DNA from: Hamadaea tsunoensis DSM 44101
Lineage (GTDB): Bacteria; Actinomycetota; Actinomycetes; Mycobacteriales; Micromonosporaceae
DNA length: 64,000 bases
Reading direction: 5' to 3'
NCBI RefSeq assembly: GCF_000428945.1
Contig: NZ_AUAX01000006.1
Location: forward strand, 310,001 to 374,000
The notes under the pieces were generated by a model, which saw only the letters and a list, made by a program, of their open reading frames with translations, had not been told where the DNA came from and made no database searches. The position numbers and the translations under genes were made by a program. Shown in pieces: positions 50,926 through 60,473 of the stretch (positions are counted from its first letter, which is position 1; the number at the start of each line of letters is the position of its first letter).

Positions 50926-52068
50926 ATGAGCAATCCGCTGCTCGGAGTACCCCTGAACGAACTACGCGAGCGTACCAGCGTGAAGTGGCGGGAGTATCCG
51001 CCCGACGTGTTGCCGATGTTCGTCGCCGAGATGGACGTACGCATCGCCGAACCTGTCCAGGACGCGATCGTGGCCGCCGTACGGAGCAGTGACACCGGTT
51101 ATCCGCACGGAACCGCGTACGCGGAGGCGCTGGCCGAGTTCGCCGGCCGGCGGTGGGACTGGGATCTCGCGCCGGATCAGCAGACGTCCGTCGCCGACGT
51201 CATGACCGGGATCACCGAGGCGTTGCGCCTGGTCACCGATCCGGGTGACGCCGTCGTCCTCAACCCGCCCGTCTACGCGCCGTTCTACGACTTCACCGAG
51301 CACGCCGGGCGGCACATCGTCCGGGCACCGCTCGGCCCGGACGGCCGCATCGACTTCGCGGTCCTGGAAGCGGCGTTCAAGCACGGCCGATCCGGGGGAC
51401 GGCGGTGCGCGTACCTGCTGTGCAATCCGCACAATCCCACGGGGACGGTGCCGACGCGTACGGAACTCGAGCAGGTCGCGGAACTGGCGCGGGGCTGGGG
51501 CGTACGCGTCGTGGCCGATGAGATCCACGCGCCGCTGGTGCTGCCCGGGGCGGTGTTCACGCCGTACGCGCAGGTCGACCCGCTCGGGCTCGTGCTGATG
51601 TCGGCGTCGAAGGCGTGGAACCTGGCCGGGTTCAAGGCGGCGCAGCTGATCGCGGGCCGGGACGCGGTCGCGGACCTGCGGCGCGTGCCGGAACTGGTGA
51701 GCCACGGGCCGAGCCACAGTGGAGTGATCGCGCACGTGGCGGCCCTGCGTGAAGGCGGGGCGTGGCTCGACGAGCTGCTCGCGGGCCTGGCCGAGAACCG
51801 TGCGCTGCTCCAGGCCCTGCTGGCCGAGCACCTGCCGGCCGTACGCCTCATCCCGCCCGAGGGCACCTATCTGTCCTGGCTGGACTGTCGGGATCTCGGC
51901 ATCGAAGGCGAGCCGGCCGACTTCTTCCTGGAGCACGGCCGGGTCGCGTTCGTCCGCGGCCCGGTCTTCGGCGGCGGCGGCGCGGGCCACGTACGCCTGA
52001 ACTACGCCACGTCCCCCGAACTGCTCACCGAGGGCGTACGCCGGATGGCGGCGGCCCTCAGGGGGTGA
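50926..52068 (+). CDS. MalY/PatB-type PLP lyase (cystathionine beta-lyase-like)
   Basis: A 380-residue fold type I PLP enzyme: VKWREYPPDVLPMFVAEMD is the PatB/MalY opening, LLCNPHNPTGTV, VVADEIHAPLV and the PLP lysine in LMSASKAWNLAGFK. It probably cleaves C-S bonds of cystathionine or similar. The stop overlaps the convergent NlpC/P60 gene by 11 bp. Confidence 0.92.
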   Translation: MSNPLLGVPLNELRERTSVKWREYPPDVLPMFVAEMDVRIAEPVQDAIVAAVRSSDTGYPHGTAYAEALAEFAGRRWDWDLAPDQQTSVADVMTGITEALRLVTDPGDAVVLNPPVYAPFYDFTEHAGRHIVRAPLGPDGRIDFAVLEAAFKHGRSGGRRCAYLLCNPHNPTGTVPTRTELEQVAELARGWGVRVVADEIHAPLVLPGAVFTPYAQVDPLGLVLMSASKAWNLAGFKAAQLIAGRDAVADLRRVPELVSHGPSHSGVIAHVAALREGGAWLDELLAGLAENRALLQALLAEHLPAVRLIPPEGTYLSWLDCRDLGIEGEPADFFLEHGRVAFVRGPVFGGGGAGHVRLNYATSPELLTEGVRRMAAALRG

Positions 52069-53509
52069 CCGTGACCTCCGGCTCGACGGCGTCCGGGGTG
52101 GTCGTCTGAGTAGCCGCGGCAGGGCTGGCGCTGCGGCTCTCGGCGGCCGCCGTGGCGCTCGCACCGGCCGTGGAACCCGCGTCGGGTGACGACGCCGCCG
52201 ACGGGCTCGACGAGTCGTCCGGCGACGGCGAGCCGGACGGGCTCGAGCTGCTGGACGGCCGCGTACTGCGGCTGGGGTCGGGCCGGGTCGACCCGGTCGG
52301 GTGCGGCGCGGGGCTGCCGGTCGAGGACGGCGTGGGCGTCGGAGTGGCGGTCGCCGTCGGGCTCGCCGACGAGGTGGGCACCTGGATGGCCGGGAACACC
52401 CGGGTCGCCGCGTAGAAGTGCGACCACCAGACGGTGGAGACCTTGACGACGTCGCCCGTCGTGGGCGAGTGCACCATCTTGCCGTCGCCGAGGTAGATGC
52501 CGACGTGGTGGATGGTGTCCTCGTCGTACGGGCTGGACGAGAAGAACAGCAGGTCGCCGGGGAGCAACGCGTACCGCGAGACGAGCGCCGACTTCGTGCC
52601 CTGGAACTGGTCGCGGCTGACCCGCGGCAGCGACTGGCCCACCGACCGGTACGCCGCCCAGACCAGGCCGGAGCAGTCGTAGTGGTCCGGCCCCTCGTCA
52701 CCCCACACATAGGACTTGCCGAGCTGGTTGAGGGCGAAGCGGACGGCCGAGATCGCGCGCGGGTCGGCCTTCATGCCCTGCAGGGCGTCCGTGTTGAGGT
52801 ACTGGCTGCCGATCTGCTGGTCGTGCTGCTCCTCCTGCTGGAGGATCAGGGCGACCTGGGTGGCGTTGCGCTTCTTCAGCTCGGTGAGGGCCGCGTCGCG
52901 CTGCTTGTAGATGACCTCGGTGTTGGCGAACTGCGTACGCTTGTCGTTCTGCGTCGCCACCGCCAGGTCGTACGCGTCGCGCTTGCGGTTGAAGTCGTCC
53001 TGCGCGATCGCGAGCGCGTGGGCCGCCCCGGCACTGTTGTGGACCGGGTCGGACGCGTTGGGGTGCAGGCCGCTCAGCCCGAAGTCGGGCAGGCCGGCCG
53101 ACTGTTCGTAGACGGAGGAGGCCGCGTCGGCGAGGGCCTGCTTGGCCTTGTCCAGCCGGGCCTGCGACTCGTAGTACGCGTACTGCGCGTAGACGACCTC
53201 GTTCTGCGCCGCGGTGACGTTCTGCCGCAACTCGTTCAACTGCTCGCCCAGCAGCATGACCTCGTTCTGGGCGGTGTTGAGCTGCGCGGTCAGCGCCTGC
53301 AGGCCGGTGCCGGTCGAACCGGCCGCCGGTACGCCGAGCGGCATGGCCAGGTTGCCGTCGGGGACGGGCCGGGCACCCGCATCGGGGACGGCCGCCGGCG
53401 CGGTCAGGGTGCTGGCCGGGTCGGCGTGGGCCGGTCCGGCGACCCCGCTCACGATCGCGGCCGTCAGCAGTGCCGACAGTCGCGCGGCGCCAACGCCACG
53501 TCGCGTCAT
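52058..53509 (-). CDS. secreted NlpC/P60 peptidoglycan endopeptidase
   Basis: A 483-residue exported protein: signal peptide (LLTAAIVSGVAGPAHA), coiled-coil region at about 75-245 (QALTAQLNTAQNEVMLLGEQLNEL...), NlpC/P60 domain with Cys in YDCSGLVWAA (about 280), His in IHHVGIYLG (about 335), and a C-terminal tail of about 100 residues rich in Ser/Thr/Pro. It resembles RipA-type cell-wall hydrolases whose coiled coil controls access. The tail is unusual for RipA-like enzymes. Confidence 0.93.
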   Translation of the reverse strand: MTRRGVGAARLSALLTAAIVSGVAGPAHADPASTLTAPAAVPDAGARPVPDGNLAMPLGVPAAGSTGTGLQALTAQLNTAQNEVMLLGEQLNELRQNVTAAQNEVVYAQYAYYESQARLDKAKQALADAASSVYEQSAGLPDFGLSGLHPNASDPVHNSAGAAHALAIAQDDFNRKRDAYDLAVATQNDKRTQFANTEVIYKQRDAALTELKKRNATQVALILQQEEQHDQQIGSQYLNTDALQGMKADPRAISAVRFALNQLGKSYVWGDEGPDHYDCSGLVWAAYRSVGQSLPRVSRDQFQGTKSALVSRYALLPGDLLFFSSSPYDEDTIHHVGIYLGDGKMVHSPTTGDVVKVSTVWWSHFYAATRVFPAIQVPTSSASPTATATPTPTPSSTGSPAPHPTGSTRPDPSRSTRPSSSSSPSGSPSPDDSSSPSAASSPDAGSTAGASATAAAESRSASPAAATQTTTPDAVEPEVTVTP

Positions 53510-53757
53510 GTTCCGTCTCCCCCGGTCCGCGCGCCGCCGTCCCGGTTGGACGGGCGCCGTATTCGTTCATATCGCACGCGCTGGCGAAAGTCGACAGGCG
53601 CGAGGTGGCGGATGGATGTCAAACAGCTCAACGTGATCTTGCGGTCGGCTCCGCTGCCGCGCAACCCCCACGGACGGCCCGGTGTACGCGATCGCCGGGC
53701 GCCGCGGCCCGGCGGGTACGCTCGCCAGGGATGCGCAGATGATCGGAGGCACGGCTG

Positions 53758-54927
53758 ATGGACGCGGGACTCAAGCGTGAGCTGGAAGAGAAGGTCTACG
53801 CCGGCGAGCGGCTGACCCGTGCCGACGGCGAGGCTCTCTACGCGACCGACGATCTGGCCTGGCTCGGCCGCCTCGCCCACCACGTGCGGACGGAGAAGAA
53901 CGGCGACCGGGTGATGTTCAACGTCAACCGGCACCTCAATCTCACCAACGTGTGCTCCGCGAGCTGCGCGTACTGCTCCTTCCAGCGCAAGCCGGGGGAG
54001 AAGGACGCCTACACGATGCGGGTCGAGCAGGCCGTCGAGAAGGCCCTGGAGATGAAGGACGAGCAGCTCACCGAGTTGCACATCGTCAACGGCCTGCACC
54101 CGACGCTGCCGTGGAAGTACTACCCGCGCGTCCTGCGGGCCCTCAAGGAGGCCCTGCCCGGCGTCTCGCTGAAGTGCTTCACCGCGACCGAGGTGCAGTG
54201 GTTCGAGAAGATCTCCGGACTGTCCGCCGACGAGATCCTCGACGAGCTGATCGACGCCGGCCTCGACTCGCTGACCGGCGGCGGCGCCGAGATCTTCGAC
54301 TGGGAGGTCCGGCAGAAGATCGTCGACCACGCCTGCCACTGGGAGGACTGGTCGCGCATCCACCGCCTCGCCCACAGCAAGGGCCTGCGTACGCCGTCGA
54401 CGATGCTCTACGGGCACATCGAGGAGCCGCGGCACCGCGTCGACCACGTCATGCGGCTGCGTGAGCTGCAGGACGAGACGGGCGGCTTCGCGGTCTTCAT
54501 TCCGCTGCGCTACCAGCACGACTTCCACGACAGCGCGGACGGCATCGTCCGCAACCGCATCCAGGCCCAGACGACGATGGCCTCGCCGGCCGAGTCGCTG
54601 AAGACGTTCGCCGTCTCCCGGCTGATGCTGGACAACTTCGAGCACGTCAAGTGCTTCTGGGTGATGCACGGCCTGTCGCTGGCCCAGCTGTCGCTCAACT
54701 TCGGCGCCGACGACCTGGACGGCTCGGTGGTCGAGTACAAGATCACGCACGACGCGGACGCGTACGGGACGCCGCACACCATGCACCGGGAGGACCTGCT
54801 CCAGCTCATCTGGGACGGCGGCTTCCGGCCGGTCGAGCGCAACACCCGCTACCAGGTCGTGCGCGAATACGACGCGCCCGTCACGGCCGCGGACCGCCGC
54901 CGCGAGCCGCAGCAGGTCTGGGCTTAA
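53758..54927 (+). CDS. mqnE: aminodeoxyfutalosine synthase
   Basis: A 389-residue radical SAM enzyme of the futalosine menaquinone route, joining 3-[(1-carboxyvinyl)oxy]benzoate with SAM. Cluster motif C-SAS-C-AY-C in the stretch HLNLTNVCSASCAYCSF (about 60-72); ELHIVNGLHPTLPW, TATEVQWFEK and GGGAEIFD are family hallmarks. Other mqn genes are not in the window. Confidence 0.96.
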   Translation: MDAGLKRELEEKVYAGERLTRADGEALYATDDLAWLGRLAHHVRTEKNGDRVMFNVNRHLNLTNVCSASCAYCSFQRKPGEKDAYTMRVEQAVEKALEMKDEQLTELHIVNGLHPTLPWKYYPRVLRALKEALPGVSLKCFTATEVQWFEKISGLSADEILDELIDAGLDSLTGGGAEIFDWEVRQKIVDHACHWEDWSRIHRLAHSKGLRTPSTMLYGHIEEPRHRVDHVMRLRELQDETGGFAVFIPLRYQHDFHDSADGIVRNRIQAQTTMASPAESLKTFAVSRLMLDNFEHVKCFWVMHGLSLAQLSLNFGADDLDGSVVEYKITHDADAYGTPHTMHREDLLQLIWDGGFRPVERNTRYQVVREYDAPVTAADRRREPQQVWA

Positions 54928-54936
54928 GGTGCTCGC

Positions 54937-55248
54937 GTGAGTCCCGCATTGAAATACACGCTCGGCCGCATCGGCCTGTTCGTCGCCGCGTTCCTGGTCA
55001 CGCTGCCGCTGCCGATCAGCCTGTTCCTCAAGCTCGTGATCGCGCTGATCGTCTCCATGGCCCTGAGCTGGTTCGTGCTGCGCGGCTGGCGCGAGCAGTA
55101 CTCGCTGCAACTGCAGAACGCCGTCGAGCGCCGCAAGACCGAGAAGAAGAAGCTGCGCTCGGCGCTGGCCGGCGAGGACGAGCCCGACGACGCGACGGAC
55201 TCGTCCCACGACACCGGGCAGTCCGGCGGCTCCAAGCCGGCCGCCTGA
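54937..55248 (+). CDS. DUF4229 domain membrane protein
   Basis: A 103-residue protein from GTG 54937: KYTLGRIGLFVAAFLV and LVIALIVSMALSWFVL are two membrane helices, then R-EQYS--LQ and a charged tail. This is the DUF4229 pattern, frequent beside mqn genes in actinobacteria. Nine bases after mqnE. Confidence 0.9.
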   Translation: MSPALKYTLGRIGLFVAAFLVTLPLPISLFLKLVIALIVSMALSWFVLRGWREQYSLQLQNAVERRKTEKKKLRSALAGEDEPDDATDSSHDTGQSGGSKPAA

Positions 55249-55258
55249 CCGGGCCGGG

Positions 55259-56218
55259 TCAGTCGGTAGCGCCGTCGCAGCCGGTGATGTTCGGGTACAC
55301 CTGGTTCACCGGAACCGCGTGGTGGCGCAGGAACGAGATCGACCGCTCCGCCTTCTGGATCTCGCCCGGCAGGTAGGAGAGGCGTTCGAGGCGGGCCGAC
55401 ATCAGGCCGCCCGACCGGCGCAGCTCCGGAATGGGGCGCATCAGCATCTTGCTGCCGTGCCGGTCGGTGATCACCCCCTGGTCGATGTCGTGTTCCCGCC
55501 GCTCGCCAGGGGTCAGCTCGTCGGTGCGTACCACCTTGACGGAGATGCCGGCGGCGCACTGCTCGGCGATGATCGCCTCGGCCTCGTCGATCTCCTCGTC
55601 CTCCAGCACGAAGATCCGTTCGACGATCAGCTCGCCGGCCGCGATGGCGTCGCGCTGGCGCCGCAGGTAGCGCTGACCGCGTACCTCCATCCAGTAGCCG
55701 AGGTCGTCGGAGTGGACCATCAGCATGACGGCGAACTCCGTCAGGCTGGCCGACCGGAAGCTGTAGGGCTTGGTCGCCTCGATCTCGATCGCTCCGGATC
55801 CGAGGCTGGTCACGTCGCCGAGGAATTCGCGTACGCGGTCCTGCAGGATCCGGTGCAGGAAGGGGCTGCGCTTGCCGTCGATCTTCTGCCAGTTCTCGCT
55901 GACCTGACCGGCGAAACTGCGGAAGTCGGGGCTCGCCTGCAACAGCGGCAGGGTGGCGGTGACGGTCGCCCGGATGTCGCGTACGGCGCGCTCGGTTCCG
56001 GAGACCATCTGGCGGCGCAGGGCGTTCAGCCGCAGTTGCTGATCGACCAGGATGGTCACCGCCAGGCCGCTGAGCCCGATGATGACGCCGAACTGGAAGT
56101 CGTCGCTGCTCTGATTGAGCGCGGGTACGAACGACAGGACCAGCGACAGCGCCACGCCCCAGGTGACCGGGCTACGCAGGAGGGCTGTCAGAAGTTTCGG
56201 ATCGTCCCCGTCGGCCAC
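55259..56218 (-). CDS. membrane-anchored hypothetical protein
   Basis: A 319-residue protein with two N-terminal membrane segments (VTWGVALSLVLSFVPAL, FGVIIGLSGLAVTILV) and a long cytoplasmic domain. The part VERIFVLEDEEIDEAEAIIAEQCAAGISVKVV resembles a phospholipase-D-like or sensor domain found in several bacterial regulators, but no HKD motif is present. It overlaps the upstream methyltransferase gene by 47 bp. Function not assigned. Confidence 0.78.
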   Translation of the reverse strand: MADGDDPKLLTALLRSPVTWGVALSLVLSFVPALNQSSDDFQFGVIIGLSGLAVTILVDQQLRLNALRRQMVSGTERAVRDIRATVTATLPLLQASPDFRSFAGQVSENWQKIDGKRSPFLHRILQDRVREFLGDVTSLGSGAIEIEATKPYSFRSASLTEFAVMLMVHSDDLGYWMEVRGQRYLRRQRDAIAAGELIVERIFVLEDEEIDEAEAIIAEQCAAGISVKVVRTDELTPGERREHDIDQGVITDRHGSKMLMRPIPELRRSGGLMSARLERLSYLPGEIQKAERSISFLRHHAVPVNQVYPNITGCDGATD

Positions 56219-57257
56219 GTTTCACACCCGTCGCATAGAGGAGCTGCCAGTCCACGATGGCGTGATCCGCATCACTCCGGATGGTGAGATTGCGGTCGAT
56301 TATCGCGGTGCCCGACTGGCCCGTCCTCCTCTCTTCGGGGTCGAGGTCCAGGCCGAAGAGTTCATTGATGAACCAATATGCGCCGAGCTTGTCGAGGAAA
56401 AGCCAGGGTGTGGGAAGGGTCGTCACCGTGACGTCGGAAAGGCCGGCGCGGGCCAATCCCGCGGCGAGGTCGCCGGCCGACCAGAAGTAGGCGTCGTGCC
56501 CCTCGATCGAGTGAGTCCGAACCGTCTCGTCGAAGTGCGTGATCGGACCGTTCGTGGTGAGCGGATAGCCGGCGTCGGCGTACGCGCGGGCGAGTCCGGC
56601 CAGGCTCAGATCGCCGTCCGGATGGCCGAGCACGTCCAGGGTGGCCCGGAGCCCGTAGTCGGGCAGTGCCTTGTCCAGCGCCTCGACGTCGGCGGCCGCC
56701 ATCGACGGCCCGTCGGCGGCGGACAGCCGCTCGGCCGCGCGGGTGAGGTACGCGCGGGTGTCGTCGAGATCGTCGCGGCGGCCGACGTCCACCAGGACGA
56801 ACCGGCCGCCCTCGGCCAGCCGGTCGACCCAGGCGGCGACCGAGTTCTCCTGCAGTACGCGGGACGCCTCGTCGTCGACCTTCCCCGTCTCGGCGTGCCG
56901 CTCCACGATGTGGTGGAACGTGGCCAGGGAGACGACGAGGTCGGGGCGTACGCCGGGCGGCAGTTCAGCCACCCCGGTCACCAGGCCGTCCACCTGCACG
57001 GCGACTGCCCCGTCCGGGAGCCGTTCGAGCATCTGGGCGGACTTCTCGACGGCGTAGACGGTCGCGTACATCTCCTGGAGGAGGCGGGTCAGGTAGCCGG
57101 AGCCGGAACCCAGCTCGACGGCCGTCCCCGCACCGAGCCGCGCCGGCCGGGCGGCGGCCAGGAGCGGCAGCAACTCGGTCGTGCGGGCCCGGGGGTACGC
57201 CTCCAGCGCGCGCTGGAAGCGGCGAGCCCGCTCGTGCCCGAAGTTCGGCGATGACAC
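56172..57257 (-). CDS. class I SAM-dependent methyltransferase
   Basis: A 361-residue protein with SAM motif I as AVELGSGSGYLTRLLQ, motif II AVEKSAQML, VVSLATFHHIV and VLVDVG, and a long C-terminal extension (SIEGHDAYFWSAGDLAAGLARAG...). The GTG at 57257 has GAGGAGGG just upstream. The substrate is unknown. Its 3' end overlaps the next membrane protein gene by 47 bp. Confidence 0.88.
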   Translation of the reverse strand: MSSPNFGHERARRFQRALEAYPRARTTELLPLLAAARPARLGAGTAVELGSGSGYLTRLLQEMYATVYAVEKSAQMLERLPDGAVAVQVDGLVTGVAELPPGVRPDLVVSLATFHHIVERHAETGKVDDEASRVLQENSVAAWVDRLAEGGRFVLVDVGRRDDLDDTRAYLTRAAERLSAADGPSMAAADVEALDKALPDYGLRATLDVLGHPDGDLSLAGLARAYADAGYPLTTNGPITHFDETVRTHSIEGHDAYFWSAGDLAAGLARAGLSDVTVTTLPTPWLFLDKLGAYWFINELFGLDLDPEERRTGQSGTAIIDRNLTIRSDADHAIVDWQLLYATGVKRGRRGRSETSDSPPA

Positions 57258-57404
57258 AAGGCCCTCCTCGACGAGGTGAAGGCACCAACGGCTGACGAGC
57301 TTACGCCCCGGACGCACCGACTCCGTGTCGTCGCGGGCAACGCCCGGTAAAACGCCGCGCGATCGGATGACGGTGTGGCCCGCGGCGCACGGATCGGTAT
57401 CACC

Positions 57405-57540
57405 GAACAGACGGTGGCCGGGTGCGATACCGTGTCGGCGACCGTGGCCAGCGAAGCCGGTGCGAATCCGGCGCTGTCCCGCAACTGTGATCCCCGTCCG
57501 CGTACTTCCGCGCCGGGGCGAGCCAGGTCGCCTGGACCGC
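57405..57540 (+). ncRNA. cobalamin riboswitch
   Basis: The conserved core is plain: GAAGCCGGTGCGAATCCGG at about 57453, then GCTGTCCCGCAACTGTGA, and the closing GAGCCAGGTCGCCTGG. It precedes a cobalamin-type ABC transporter by about 95 bp. It should shut off the operon when adenosylcobalamin is plentiful. End points approximate. Confidence 0.93.
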
Positions 57541-57593
57541 GGTCGCGAACGACGCTCTCGAGGAAGGGCGGCTCGCGGGCGGGCGTACCAGGG

Positions 57594-57627
57594 TCCTGTC
57601 GGCGGTCTCACCCCTCGACCGACAGGA
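57594..57627 (+). promoter_or_regulatory. hairpin covering the btuF ribosome site
   Basis: Arms TCCTGTCGG (57594-57602) and CCGACAGGA (57619-57627), perfect 9 bp. The right arm takes in the first four bases of the AGGAGG ribosome site (57624-57629) of the next gene, so it can act as the riboswitch's expression platform at the level of translation. Confidence 0.68.
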
Positions 57628-57634
57628 GGCTCCC

Positions 57635-58567
57635 ATGATCAGAAGACGTGCCCTCGGGCTGGTCGCCGCGGCGGCCATCGCCCTCGGCGTTGCGGCGTGC
57701 GGGTCGACCGCCACCCCGTCCCCCTCCGCCAGTGCGGGTTCCGCCGCGGCGGCGTACCCGGTGACGGTCGGGTCGCTCACCCTCGCCCAGCAGCCCACGA
57801 AGATCGTTTCGCTCGGGCCGACCGCGACCGAGATGCTGTTCGCCATCGGCGCGGGCAAGCAGGTCGTGGCCGTCGACGACCAGTCGAACTACCCGGCCGA
57901 CGCGCCGAAGACCGACCTGTCGGCGTTCAAGCCGAACGCCGAGGCGATCGCCGCGAAGAACCCCGACCTCGTGGTGCTGACCGACGACACGAACAAGATC
58001 GTCGACCAGCTGACCGCGCTGAAGATCCCGGTGTTCCGGACCGCGGCCGCCGCCACCCTCGACGACACGTACGCCGAGCTGCGTGATCTCGGCACGCTGA
58101 CCGGGCACGCCGACGAGGCCGGGAAGGCGGTCGTCGACATGCAGACCAAGCTGACCGCGATCGTGAAGAGCGTGACACCGCGTACGCAGCCGCTGAGCTA
58201 CTTCTACGAGCTGTCGCCCGACCTGTACTCGGCGACCTCGAAGACCTTCATCGGCTCGATCTTCACGATGCTCGGGCTGAAGAACGTGGCCGACGCCGCG
58301 GACGCCGACGGCAAGGCGGGCGGGTACCCGCAGCTGAACGCCGAGTCGGTGGTCAAGGCCAACCCCGACCTGGTCTTCCTGGCCGATGCGAAGTGCTGCC
58401 AGCAGTCCGCCGACACGGTGAAGGCGCGGGCCGGCTGGTCGAGCGTGACCGCCGTGACGAAGGGCCAGGTCGTGGCGCTGGACGACGACATCGCCTCCCG
58501 CTGGGGACCGCGCGTGGTCGACCTCGCCCAGACCATCGCCGACGCCGTGAACAAGATCCCGGCCTGA
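57635..58567 (+). CDS. btuF: cobalamin ABC transporter substrate-binding lipoprotein
   Basis: A 310-residue BtuF/FhuD-type binding protein. Lipobox LGVAAC (Cys22), then PTKIVSLGPTATEMLFAIGAGKQVVAVDD, TDLSAFKPNAEAIAAKNPDLVVL and a C-terminal SRWGPRVVDLAQTIADAV. The upstream cobalamin riboswitch argues for cobalamin or a corrinoid as the ligand. AGGAGG gives the ATG. Confidence 0.92.
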   Translation: MIRRRALGLVAAAAIALGVAACGSTATPSPSASAGSAAAAYPVTVGSLTLAQQPTKIVSLGPTATEMLFAIGAGKQVVAVDDQSNYPADAPKTDLSAFKPNAEAIAAKNPDLVVLTDDTNKIVDQLTALKIPVFRTAAAATLDDTYAELRDLGTLTGHADEAGKAVVDMQTKLTAIVKSVTPRTQPLSYFYELSPDLYSATSKTFIGSIFTMLGLKNVADAADADGKAGGYPQLNAESVVKANPDLVFLADAKCCQQSADTVKARAGWSSVTAVTKGQVVALDDDIASRWGPRVVDLAQTIADAVNKIPA

Positions 58568-58626
58568 TCATCGCCGCCGTGGCCGCCGCACCCGGGCGGC
58601 CACGGCCCTGCCGAATCGGTGACCGC

Positions 58627-59658
58627 ATGACCGACCTGCCCCGGCCCGCCGGGTTGCGCGCCCGCTGGCTGGCGGGCGGCTTCGCGGTGCTCTTCCTCGC
58701 GGTGATCGCCGGTATCGCGTTCGGCCCCGTCGGCCTGCCGCCGGCCGGGGTCGCCGCCGAACTGCTGAACCTGATTCCCGGCGTACACCTGCATTCGGGG
58801 TTGAACGAGCGCGAGATCGCGATCATCACCGAGCTGCGGCTGCCGCGGGTGGTGCTGGGTCTGCTGGTGGGTTCGATGCTGGCCCTCGCGGGCGGCTGCT
58901 ACCAGGGCGTCTTCCGCAACTCGCTGGCCGACCCCTACCTGCTCGGCGTCGCGGCGGGCGCGGGCCTCGGCGCGACCGTGGCGATCGCGCTGAACGCACG
59001 GGGCAGCGTGCCGCTCTTCGCCTTCGGCGGCGCGCTCGCCGCCGTGGCGCTCACCTACCTGCTCGGCGCGGCGGGCGGCCGCGACCGCTCCACGAGCACG
59101 CTCATCCTGGCCGGCATCGCGATCTCCAGCTTCCTCGCGGCCGTGCAGACCTACCTGCTGCAACGCCACTCGGACACCATCCGCGAGGTCTACTCGTGGC
59201 TGCTGGGCCAGCTCGCCACCGACGGGTGGGGCGACGTCACCCTCATCCTCCCGTACGCGTTCGGAAGCGCTCTGGTCGTGCTGCTGCTGCGCAGAGAGCT
59301 GGACGTGCTGAGCGTCGGCGACGCGGAGGCGGCCACCCTCGGCCTGCATCCGGCCCGGTCGCGGCTGATCCTGGTGATCGCGGCGAGCCTGGCGACCGCC
59401 GCCGCCGTGGCGGTCTCCGGCCTGATCGGATTCGTCGGGATCATCGTCCCGCACGTCGTACGCCTCATCGCCGGCCCGTCCTACCGGGCGATCCTGCCGC
59501 TGTCGATGCTCTACGGCGGTGCCTTCCTGATCCTGGCCGACCTGATCGCGCGTACCGCCGCGGCACCGTCGGAGCTGCCGATCGGGGTGGTCACCGCGTT
59601 CCTCGGCGCGCCGTTCTTCGTGCTGGTGCTGCGTACCACCCGGTCGACGAGGATGTGA
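58627..59658 (+). CDS. btuC: cobalamin ABC transporter permease (FecCD family)
   Basis: A 343-residue permease with about ten helices. ELRLPRVVLGLLVGSMLALAGGCYQGVFRNSLADPYLLG and GFVGIIVPHVVRLI are the family signatures, the latter the coupling helix region. ATG at 58627; 59 bp after btuF. Confidence 0.94.
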   Translation: MTDLPRPAGLRARWLAGGFAVLFLAVIAGIAFGPVGLPPAGVAAELLNLIPGVHLHSGLNEREIAIITELRLPRVVLGLLVGSMLALAGGCYQGVFRNSLADPYLLGVAAGAGLGATVAIALNARGSVPLFAFGGALAAVALTYLLGAAGGRDRSTSTLILAGIAISSFLAAVQTYLLQRHSDTIREVYSWLLGQLATDGWGDVTLILPYAFGSALVVLLLRRELDVLSVGDAEAATLGLHPARSRLILVIAASLATAAAVAVSGLIGFVGIIVPHVVRLIAGPSYRAILPLSMLYGGAFLILADLIARTAAAPSELPIGVVTAFLGAPFFVLVLRTTRSTRM

Positions 59659-59660
59659 CG

Positions 59661-60473
59661 ATGCTCCGGCTGGGACAGTTCACAGTGGACATCGACGGCC
59701 ACCGGATCGTGGACGGCGTCGACCTCGTCGTACCGGCCGGGGAATGGGTGACCGTCATCGGGCCCAACGGCGCCGGGAAATCCACCCTGCTCCGGGCGGT
59801 CGGCGGCGAGCTGCCGTTCACCGGGGTGCTGGAGCTGGACGGCGTACGCGCGCACGATCTCCGGCGTCGCGACCGGGCCCTGCGGGTGGCGAGCGTCGCC
59901 CAGAACCCGGTCGTGCCCGCCGGGATGGCCGTGTTCGACTACGTCCTGCTGGGGCGTACGCCGCACATGGGTTTCCTGGGCCGGGAATCGACCGCGGACC
60001 TGGCCGTGACCACGGAGGTCCTGACCCGGCTCGATCTGGAGCGGTTCGCGCGGCGCACGCTGGCGACGCTGTCCGGCGGCGAGCGGCAGCGGGTGTTCCT
60101 CGCCCGGGCGCTCGCGCAGGAGGCGCCGCTGCTGCTGCTCGACGAGCCGACGAGCGCCCTGGACATCGGCCACCAGCAGGAGGTGCTCGAACTCGTCGAC
60201 GAACTGCGCCGGGCGGACGGCCTGACGGTGCTCGCGACGATGCACGACCTCGCGGTCGCCGGCGAGTACGCCGACCGCCTGGTCCTCCTCGACGGCGGCC
60301 GCACGGTCGCCGCGGGTACGCCGGCCGAGGTGCTCACCGAGGAGATCATCGGCCGCCACTACCGCGCGACGGTACGCGTCTTCCCCGGCGCCCACGGCCC
60401 CCTGGTCGTCCCCGCCCGGCCCGGCCCAAGATCCGGTTTGGATCAGGGAAATCACCCGAATCTTGGGCCATGA
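59661..60473 (+). CDS. btuD: cobalamin ABC transporter ATP-binding protein
   Basis: A 270-residue ATPase: Walker A GPNGAGKST, Q loop VAQNP, signature LSGGERQRV, Walker B LLLLDEPTSALD and the switch His in MHDLAVAGEY. The last about 17 residues (RPGPRSGLDQGNHPNLGP) and the stop come from the palindromic-ended repeat at 60426-60508, which replaced the native 3' end. GTG at 59655 is an in-frame alternative start. Confidence 0.94.
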   Translation: MLRLGQFTVDIDGHRIVDGVDLVVPAGEWVTVIGPNGAGKSTLLRAVGGELPFTGVLELDGVRAHDLRRRDRALRVASVAQNPVVPAGMAVFDYVLLGRTPHMGFLGRESTADLAVTTEVLTRLDLERFARRTLATLSGGERQRVFLARALAQEAPLLLLDEPTSALDIGHQQEVLELVDELRRADGLTVLATMHDLAVAGEYADRLVLLDGGRTVAAGTPAEVLTEEIIGRHYRATVRVFPGAHGPLVVPARPGPRSGLDQGNHPNLGP

